Source: Verrucomicrobia bacterium UBA1263 (GTDB taxonomy: Bacteria; Verrucomicrobiota; Verrucomicrobiia; Limisphaerales; UBA1412). Taken from it: a DNA stretch of 13,679 nucleotides. Shown piece after piece: positions 8,706-13,679 of the stretch. The notes below the pieces were generated by a model that worked only from the letters and a program-made list of their open reading frames with translations, was not told where the DNA came from and searched no databases. A program made the position numbers and the translations under genes. The stretch lies in assembly GCA_002308515.1 (NCBI GenBank), contig DBVN01000003.1, positions 21,372 to 35,050 on the forward strand, written 5' to 3'. The number at the start of each line of letters is the position of its first letter. The stretch's first letter is position 1.

Positions 8706-9747
8706 TATCTTTTATAAATTCTTCTTTAGGTTTGAGATTTGAAGGCAGATTTTCCACCTTCATTTGATGCAATTGTGCCAAGGTCGATCCAGGCTCTACA
8801 GCCCAATATCCCTCGGCGTTTTGTAAAATAACTCGACTATCCGAATACAGAATAGAATTGGGTATCGGCATTCTCCGATAATCCACTCCCAACAGGGTCC
8901 AACCTTCGATCTTATCCCCCGGAGTATAGAGATGAACGGAATTGTTCTCTGTATTCATCAGATGTATCTCCACTTTCCCCGCCCATTCCGAAAGCGAAAC
9001 CACTTTCCATATCTCTGGTTTGAATGTAGGCTGATTATTGATAGTCTGCTCTTGATTCGTGGGCGAAGGCTCCTGAGGTTTGACTTCCGGAGGACGTTTC
9101 ACATAAGGTCGGAATATATCCCTTGCCACGATTCCCTGGTACAGTTGGCGTTCAGGTGTTGCTAAATCAGCAACCACAATGTTAGTAACTCCGCTCTTCT
9201 TTACAGCATCCGGAACCGGATCCAGCACGATCGTCAAATAACGGAACGCAACCTTGACCCAACCGGGCTGATTCACAGGCGTAAACTTTATCCCATCCAG
9301 CTTGTGAAAAGCCTGAGAATTTTCCAGCAGATAGAGTAGATCAATGATCTTCTCTAAAGATCCTTCCCCTTGAACAGTCCAGCCAATCTCTTTCGCACCG
9401 CCTTTGCCCACTCGATTCGGTCCCACAGGCGACCTTGTAAAGGCACGGGGATTCAATTCTACCTTCTGGATAATTTCATTCAGAAATTCTCCCATCTCCC
9501 CATTCACCTGATCAGAATTGCCATTGATGATCATTTTTCCCGCAGCAGTCACCTCTTTTTCAGCAATCTTATACTGTTCTTGTTCTTTCTTCATTTTATT
9601 CAATTTGAGAACAAGCTGTGCTTTCTGTCGTTTCAATTCCTGTGCCGGCTTGAGTATCGCTCCCTGCACCAGCATAAAGATAATAAAGATCCCTACACAG
9701 GAGAGTACCGCAATACCTAATATTTTTTCACGACCTTGTATCTGCAT
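8695..9747 (-). CDS. PilO-PilP (GspM-GspC-like) fusion, inner-membrane platform protein
   Basis: 350 residues. A short cytoplasmic N-terminus is followed by one membrane segment (about 9-32) and a charged, probably coiled-coil stretch (about 33-66). Residues about 82-178 form a PilO/GspM-like ferredoxin-type domain. The segment YQGIVARDIFRP near 203-214 is typical of the GspC/PilP linker start. A Pro/Gln-rich linker (215-245) leads to a C-terminal domain (about 246-318) with PGDKIEGWTLLGVDY and SRVILQNAEGYW, the pattern of a PilP/GspC homology region. In known systems PilO or GspM stabilises the platform and PilP or GspC binds the secretin N0 ring. One chain appears to do both. It follows the PilM-PilN gene by 2 bp, and its stop lies within the start of the secretin gene. 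The PilO part rests on topology and weak motifs; the PilP part is better supported. Confidence 0.82.
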   Translation of the reverse strand: MQIQGREKILGIAVLSCVGIFIIFMLVQGAILKPAQELKRQKAQLVLKLNKMKKEQEQYKIAEKEVTAAGKMIINGNSDQVNGEMGEFLNEIIQKVELNPRAFTRSPVGPNRVGKGGAKEIGWTVQGEGSLEKIIDLLYLLENSQAFHKLDGIKFTPVNQPGWVKVAFRYLTIVLDPVPDAVKKSGVTNIVVADLATPERQLYQGIVARDIFRPYVKRPPEVKPQEPSPTNQEQTINNQPTFKPEIWKVVSLSEWAGKVEIHLMNTENNSVHLYTPGDKIEGWTLLGVDYRRMPIPNSILYSDSRVILQNAEGYWAVEPGSTLAQLHQMKVENLPSNLKPKEEFIKDNDN

Positions 9748-9749
9748 CT

Positions 9750-11498
9750 CTACTGATCCCCTTTCCGTCTTTGCTGTCCGCCATTTCCTCTGCGCTGCTG
9801 CTTAGGATTAGCCTGTTCTTCTGCTTTTTTCACCATTTCACGCCGTTCCTGCACCGGCATCGAAGATATATCGTCCTCCGGACGCGCAGGTGGCGTGTTC
9901 AATGATTCCAGATCCGGAGATTCCTTGCTATTCGGCAGCAACAGTTCAAAAGTCGTTTGAAATGCATAGCCGCCTTTTCCGCCGACAGGAATGATCGCCG
10001 GAGACTTCAGCCGGTATCCGGCTTCTCTTAGCTGTGTATCCAGTTTAGTAATGACATCGCTATGGGTTGCACGGACTGAAAGCACGATATTACTGCGGGC
10101 TCCCGTGGAAAAACTCGTCACATACAGCTCCTGTGCGTTGGGCAGCAGTGAACTCAATACCGCCAGATGATCCAGCCAGTAGTTTTCGCTCTTCTGCCAG
10201 GTTCGCAAAGAAACAGCCTGCAATATGTTCTGTCTCCAGACAGTCTGATTCTTGGACAGCTTGGTAATCTGCTGCTGCACAGCATCCTTCTCCGCCGTCC
10301 TCACCTGGATAACATGAGAACGGATCACAAAAAACATCAGGAACACCAGCAGCAAAGCCACCGTTCCCAGAACTATCTGCTTTGTTTTGCCGGAATCGGA
10401 AATGGATGGTTGCTTGGGATTCAGGAAATCCAGCGAAAGTTTTCCATTGTTCAGCAGCTCTGACGCGAATCCCGATGTCAAAACGATATTTGACTCATTC
10501 TTGATTACTGCGTCCTTAAGCGGGATTGTTTTGGCCGGATTGAACTCTTCCACCAGAATATCTGAAGAATCCACTTTTTCACGCAGGGCATCCACCAGCC
10601 GCTGAGTCTCACTACCAAAACGCGTCACATAGATCCTGTTGATCAAACCGTGAAAATCATCCTGTTCATACGAATGGATACAACGCATCGTCTCCATTAC
10701 CAGCTGTTCCTGCCATTCTTTGAACTGATCTTCCGTATTTCTGGGTCCCAATGTCGCTTCGCGGCTGACGACCAAACGTCCCCCTTTGGAAATATCAATG
10801 GTCACAGTACTCTTGGCGGCAGAAAGAAGCATCATAGAACCAGATGAAACGGAAGGTGGGACTATGTCAGATAATGCGACCGCACGCGAGGCGGACTCGA
10901 ACCCCAACGCGATCAGTTTGAACCCGGCGGCTTTGGCGATCTCCTGGTAATGATTCACCAGTATTTGCGGCACAACCGCGACTGTCACCTCTAACTGCTT
11001 TTGAACTGAACCTTTTCCCTTCTCCTTATCGGCAGAAGCTTCCGGGGAAAGATGTGTTTCGATCGTTCCGTTGATAGAAAAATCAATAACCGCGTCTTCA
11101 GGACGAAACGGCAGATCACGTGTGATCTGGAAATGGATCATCGAAGCGACTTCTCCTTCGTTCTCCACATAGGGGATCAGCATCTGTCTCAGCATCACTT
11201 CTGATCGAGGGATCCCCAGAACAACATTCCCAGTCGAAACCCTTAGCTCTTTCAACTTTCTGGATAATGCCGCACCGATATCCTTTTCTTTCGGATTTTC
11301 GGGCAGTTCTAGTTCAAACTCTTCATAACGTGTGTATTTTACAGCTTTGGCTCCCGATCCGATCCCTTTCGAGGCGCAAAGCAATGTCACCCACCGGTCA
11401 TCAATATCTAAAACAACGACGGATGAAGGAGCTTTCTTCATTTTAAAAAGTTCCTGCAGCTTTGCCAGCGATCCGTTTTTATTGAATTTACCTATCAC
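9750..11498 (-). CDS. PilM-PilN (GspL-type) fusion, actin-like platform protein
   Basis: 582 residues from the GTG at 11496-11498. Residues about 22-360 form a PilM/GspL actin-like domain: VVVLDIDDRWVTLL, then NVVLGIPRSEVMLRQ, an MIHFQITRDLPF segment, and a later GRLVVSRE strand. One membrane segment lies about 373-392, followed by a short coiled coil and a PilN-like periplasmic domain (about 440-520, with LPNAQELYVTSF and a second strand SNIVLSVRA). The last 45 or so residues are a hydrophilic tail rich in Pro, Gln and Arg. The usual PilM phosphate motif DIG-S is DIDDR here, so nucleotide binding is doubtful, as in GspL. AGGA lies 8 nt before the GTG and overlaps the stop of the GspK gene. 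Other possible starts are a GTG at 11537, overlapping the GspK gene by 29 bp, and an ATG at 11441. Function: recruits the assembly ATPase side of the machine to the membrane (family knowledge). Confidence 0.87.
   Translation of the reverse strand: MIGKFNKNGSLAKLQELFKMKKAPSSVVVLDIDDRWVTLLCASKGIGSGAKAVKYTRYEEFELELPENPKEKDIGAALSRKLKELRVSTGNVVLGIPRSEVMLRQMLIPYVENEGEVASMIHFQITRDLPFRPEDAVIDFSINGTIETHLSPEASADKEKGKGSVQKQLEVTVAVVPQILVNHYQEIAKAAGFKLIALGFESASRAVALSDIVPPSVSSGSMMLLSAAKSTVTIDISKGGRLVVSREATLGPRNTEDQFKEWQEQLVMETMRCIHSYEQDDFHGLINRIYVTRFGSETQRLVDALREKVDSSDILVEEFNPAKTIPLKDAVIKNESNIVLTSGFASELLNNGKLSLDFLNPKQPSISDSGKTKQIVLGTVALLLVFLMFFVIRSHVIQVRTAEKDAVQQQITKLSKNQTVWRQNILQAVSLRTWQKSENYWLDHLAVLSSLLPNAQELYVTSFSTGARSNIVLSVRATHSDVITKLDTQLREAGYRLKSPAIIPVGGKGGYAFQTTFELLLPNSKESPDLESLNTPPARPEDDISSMPVQERREMVKKAEEQANPKQQRRGNGGQQRRKGDQ
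9758..9764 (-). promoter_or_regulatory. Ribosome binding site of the PilO-PilP gene
   Basis: The minus strand reads AAAGGGG 10 nt before the ATG at 9745-9747. It lies in the last codons of the upstream PilM-PilN gene, so the two are probably translated in sequence from one transcript. It supports the ATG at 9747 as the start. Confidence 0.65.
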
Positions 11499-11506
11499 GC
11501 TTTTAT

Positions 11507-11510
11507 TCCT
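11507..11510 (-). promoter_or_regulatory. Ribosome binding site that decides the PilM-PilN start
   Basis: AGGA on the minus strand, sharing bases with the TAG stop of the GspK gene, sits 8 nt before the GTG at 11498. The alternative GTG at 11537 has a purine run (GGAAGAGA) almost touching it, which is too close. The ATG at 11441 also has AGGA 10 nt upstream and remains a realistic alternative. Confidence 0.5.
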
Positions 11511-13002
11511 ATGCCGCGTCTTCCACGGCGTTCTCACTCTCTTCCGTTTCTACCTTAAAAGGCATTCCCAAACGTGTCAAATCTCTCAGCATCAATGTTC
11601 TGGGCTGTCCCTCCGCAGTATCCGCGATCACCTCTAAAACACAATAACGGCCAGAAGGGATCGAATAACCCGCGACATAAAAATGATACTGCCAGGAACG
11701 CGTTGTAATGTAAGGATAAATCGCCTGGAACTTCTCTGTATCCAGTGTTCCCTGCTGTATCAGCCAGGCGGGAGTGGTCATCTGATCCGACATCAGCCCT
11801 TCCCGTGCGTCAACGATCGCCTCCGCGTCTGTCTCATTCAAACCGGGAAGCACTTCCAGCACTTCAGCCGAAGCGGTATTCACATTGATCAGACCGGGCA
11901 AATACTTTTGATCTATCGTTGTGCAGTTGTCAAAAAGGGTTTCCATTTCTTCATCCGTCAGTTCCACAGGATACTCCTGCTCCGCGCCTTCTTCATTTTG
12001 CAGGCGCTCATTCGCGTTCAAAAGCATGGAGAGATTCTGGATCGTTCTGCCATTTCTCTGCATAGCCTCAATGAACGCCTGGGTCTGCTCGGACAATCCT
12101 AGCTGACTCAGACTGGAATTCGTACTGTTCAGATTGATCCTCGCCTCACCGGAACTGTTGATGTTCAAGTCATAGGAGATCGTTGTCAAACTGTGCCGCA
12201 GTCCCATGCCCAGGCTGCCCGAAGCGATCCCACTTTGGAACGCGTCTCCCACATCTTCCGAACCGCTGTCAGCTTTCAAATTCATATCCAAATCCCTGCC
12301 GTAAAGCGTCTGCACATTATACCCTTTTTCTTTGACAAATGCATCTAAAAATTCAAATTGAGGTGCAGTATCTGTTCCCGTCAGTGCAGGCAGTTCTTTC
12401 TTTGTTTCCGGAGCCTTTTCTGAACTGTTTTCCCCATTTCCATTTTCGCTTGTTTCACTCGAAGCGGCATCTTCCATCGCTAAACTGCTATCCTCTTCCA
12501 TTGAAAAGAGATCTGTATCTAAAGCCGCGAGATCGAATCCATCAGATGAATTGCTCTTCTCATTCAGCGCTGACAATAAAACGGTCTCTTTCGCCGCGTC
12601 TAACACACTCTTGGGCAGGTATTTCAAATTGACTTTACCAGCTTCATCCTCCAGACCGTATGCAATGTTGTCCTCATTCTCCTCGTTTCCATTCCAATGA
12701 TAGACTGTAAAATACCACTTGTCGGAACCGTCATCCAAAACCAGTTGTTCTTTGAATTCATCCGGATTGTTTGTCAGATCCTCGGAACTTGATTTGGCGG
12801 AGAGTGCCATCCAGATAGCTTTATTAACCCCGCTCATCGCCACAGCCCATGCCTGTTCTCCTTGCTCTCCGGCCACAGACGCTTTTTCCGCGGACTTAGT
12901 GGCATACAGCAAACTCACCGCCACCATCGCGCTCAAAATCACCACGATAAGAATAGCGTAAAGGACAAATCCCTGATTGGAAGCTGCTCGGATCGTTTTC
13001 AT
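11509..13002 (-). CDS. gspK: GspK-like minor pseudopilin
   Basis: 497 residues. The N-terminus has a type IV prepilin signal: positive residues, G11 followed by F12, then a hydrophobic helix about 12-34. Mature position 5 is Ala rather than Glu, the exception known for GspK. YGLEDEAGKVNL (115-126) resembles the GspK strand that leads into the first helical domain. The segment GLINVNTASAEVLEVLPGLN (370-389) is a helix-hairpin-helix-like GspK signature, followed by TDAEAIVDARE. The C-terminus ends with a beta region (about 437-474). Residues about 147-205 form an acidic, Ser/Asn/Glu-rich insertion. GspK is the largest minor pseudopilin and caps the pseudopilus with GspI and GspJ. It overlaps the GspJ-like gene by 4 bp (ATGA), typical of translational coupling, and has a strong GGAGG 7 nt before its ATG. 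Confidence 0.9.
   Translation of the reverse strand: MKTIRAASNQGFVLYAILIVVILSAMVAVSLLYATKSAEKASVAGEQGEQAWAVAMSGVNKAIWMALSAKSSSEDLTNNPDEFKEQLVLDDGSDKWYFTVYHWNGNEENEDNIAYGLEDEAGKVNLKYLPKSVLDAAKETVLLSALNEKSNSSDGFDLAALDTDLFSMEEDSSLAMEDAASSETSENGNGENSSEKAPETKKELPALTGTDTAPQFEFLDAFVKEKGYNVQTLYGRDLDMNLKADSGSEDVGDAFQSGIASGSLGMGLRHSLTTISYDLNINSSGEARINLNSTNSSLSQLGLSEQTQAFIEAMQRNGRTIQNLSMLLNANERLQNEEGAEQEYPVELTDEEMETLFDNCTTIDQKYLPGLINVNTASAEVLEVLPGLNETDAEAIVDAREGLMSDQMTTPAWLIQQGTLDTEKFQAIYPYITTRSWQYHFYVAGYSIPSGRYCVLEVIADTAEGQPRTLMLRDLTRLGMPFKVETEESENAVEDAA
12385..12565 (-). other. Acidic low-complexity insertion in GspK
   Basis: Residues about 147-205 are dominated by Ser, Glu, Asp, Asn and Ala, with few hydrophobics. 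This lies between the first conserved strand region and the rest of the helical domain. It is probably disordered. GspK proteins of the classical E. coli type lack such an insertion, as far as family knowledge goes. Confidence 0.65.
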
Positions 13003-13679
13003 GGAACATCCTCCATTCTGAACGGGTTAGTATCAAACAGGTCTTCACTTCCCGTCCCGAAAAGATTTGTGCTGGAAGTACCGGAAGTGACTTTCTTTTT
13101 AGCGTTTGGAAGAAAAATAATTCGCTGAAAAACAACGACATTCGTATCCAGTCCGCTGGACAGACCGATTCCTTCCGATGGAAGCGGCTCCCGGTCATTG
13201 TCATAGTTTGGCAAATCATTCCCCAGCGTGGTGGCACTGTTGGTAGTTTCGCTGTTACCGGAATCACTTGTCAAATCAAACGCGGATTCAAAACTGTCTG
13301 TTTGTTCCTGTAATTCTTTTTCGGCTTTTGCTTCCTCTGTTTCAGGATCTTCCGAAGCTATCCTGATCTCGACTCCTAAAGGCAGTTCTTTTTGATTCCA
13401 GCTGTTGACCCATTGCGAACCGTCATAATACCGCAGATTGAAATAGCCGATCCCTTTCGCGAAAACAGTATTGACCGTCACTTTTTGGAGGCGGTTGGTT
13501 CCTTCATCAATAAAGCCTTCCATCGCCATGTATCCTTCACTGTCCCGCAAATTGGTATCTCCATTCCATAATGAATCTCCCGCGTAAACAATTTCAGATG
13601 TAAGAGCTTCTTCCGTATTGGTTAAAGAAGTTTCAGACGAAAACAGATTCGTCGCGCCGGAAAGTAAGTCAAAATTCCG
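12999..13679 (-). CDS. gspJ: GspJ-like minor pseudopilin (5' part outside the window)
   Basis: 226 residues are visible. The frame is open to the right edge, so the prepilin leader and N-terminal helix are missing; the TTG at 13550 is an internal codon and not the likely start. The segment GYFNLRYYDGSQWVNSWN followed by LPLGVEIRIA is the usual GspJ C-terminal signature (PF11612-like). Before it are strands resembling GspJ (EIVYAGDS). After it comes an acidic Glu/Ser/Thr/Asn-rich stretch of about 70 residues, then a final strand (VVVFQRIIFLP) that resembles the closing GspJ strand, and a tail. GspJ forms the tip complex with GspI and GspK in T2SS. Its stop overlaps the gspK start by 4 bp. Confidence 0.82.
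   Translation of the reverse strand, partial: RNFDLLSGATNLFSSETSLTNTEEALTSEIVYAGDSLWNGDTNLRDSEGYMAMEGFIDEGTNRLQKVTVNTVFAKGIGYFNLRYYDGSQWVNSWNQKELPLGVEIRIASEDPETEEAKAEKELQEQTDSFESAFDLTSDSGNSETTNSATTLGNDLPNYDNDREPLPSEGIGLSSGLDTNVVVFQRIIFLPNAKKKVTSGTSSTNLFGTGSEDLFDTNPFRMEDVP
13010..13014 (-). promoter_or_regulatory. Strong ribosome binding site of the gspK gene
   Basis: GGAGG on the minus strand ends 7 nt before the ATG at 13000-13002, inside the last codons of the GspJ-like gene. It is the clearest Shine-Dalgarno site in the window and fixes the gspK start together with the ATGA overlap. Confidence 0.8.

Noticed and set aside
9750..11537. GTG at 11537 as the start of the PilM-PilN gene
   Set aside because: It would overlap gspK by 29 bp, its purine run is too close to the codon, and the extra residues have no family support. 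The GTG at 11498 has AGGA at 8 nt.
8690..13010. Promoters or terminators between the genes
   Set aside because: Junctions are overlaps or gaps of 2-10 bp, with no room for a promoter and no hairpin followed by a T-run on the minus strand.
12896..13267. Minus-strand 123-residue frame overlapping the GspJ-GspK junction
   Set aside because: It is out of frame with both genes, has no motif, and the GspJ and GspK frames explain the DNA fully.

Overview
The window is one tightly packed minus-strand gene cluster for a type II secretion / type IV pilus-like machine, read from the right edge to the left edge. In transcription order it holds: the 3' part of a GspJ-like minor pseudopilin; a GspK-like pseudopilin; a PilM-PilN (GspL-type) fusion; a PilO-PilP (GspM plus GspC-type) fusion; and a giant secretin-like protein whose reading frame is open from position 8705 to the left edge, at least 2901 codons with no stop. 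Genes overlap by 4 or 11 bp or are separated by 2-10 bp. No internal promoter, terminator, RNA gene, mobile element or CRISPR array is visible. No stretch over about 10 bp lacks a gene.

Region by region: 12999-13679 GspJ-like end; 11509-13002 GspK-like; 9750-11498 PilM-PilN; 8695-9747 PilO-PilP; 1-8705 giant secretin-like protein. The last has a Sec signal peptide, an N0-like domain, an N1-like domain and then about 33 further secretin N-domain modules (PF03958-like), the last one cut by the window edge. The outer-membrane beta-barrel (secretin) domain, if there is one, lies beyond position 1. Classical secretins carry N0 and only two or three such modules.

How the parts fit together: in known machines GspJ and GspK cap the pseudopilus, PilM/PilN or GspL and PilO or GspM build the inner-membrane platform, PilP or GspC reaches across the periplasm to the N0 ring of the secretin, and the secretin is the outer-membrane channel. 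Here four platform roles are condensed into two fused proteins, and the periplasmic part of the secretin is hugely enlarged. If all modules stack as rings, the gate would span an unusually deep periplasm or form a long tube. If the barrel is absent, the protein may instead be a long periplasmic or surface fibre.

Organism: the didermal T2SS logic, the multi-module secretin_N protein, the acidic and Ser/Asn-rich insertions in the pseudopilins and base composition near half GC suggest a member of the Planctomycetota or a nearby PVC lineage. This is an inference from style. Nothing in the window identifies a genus.
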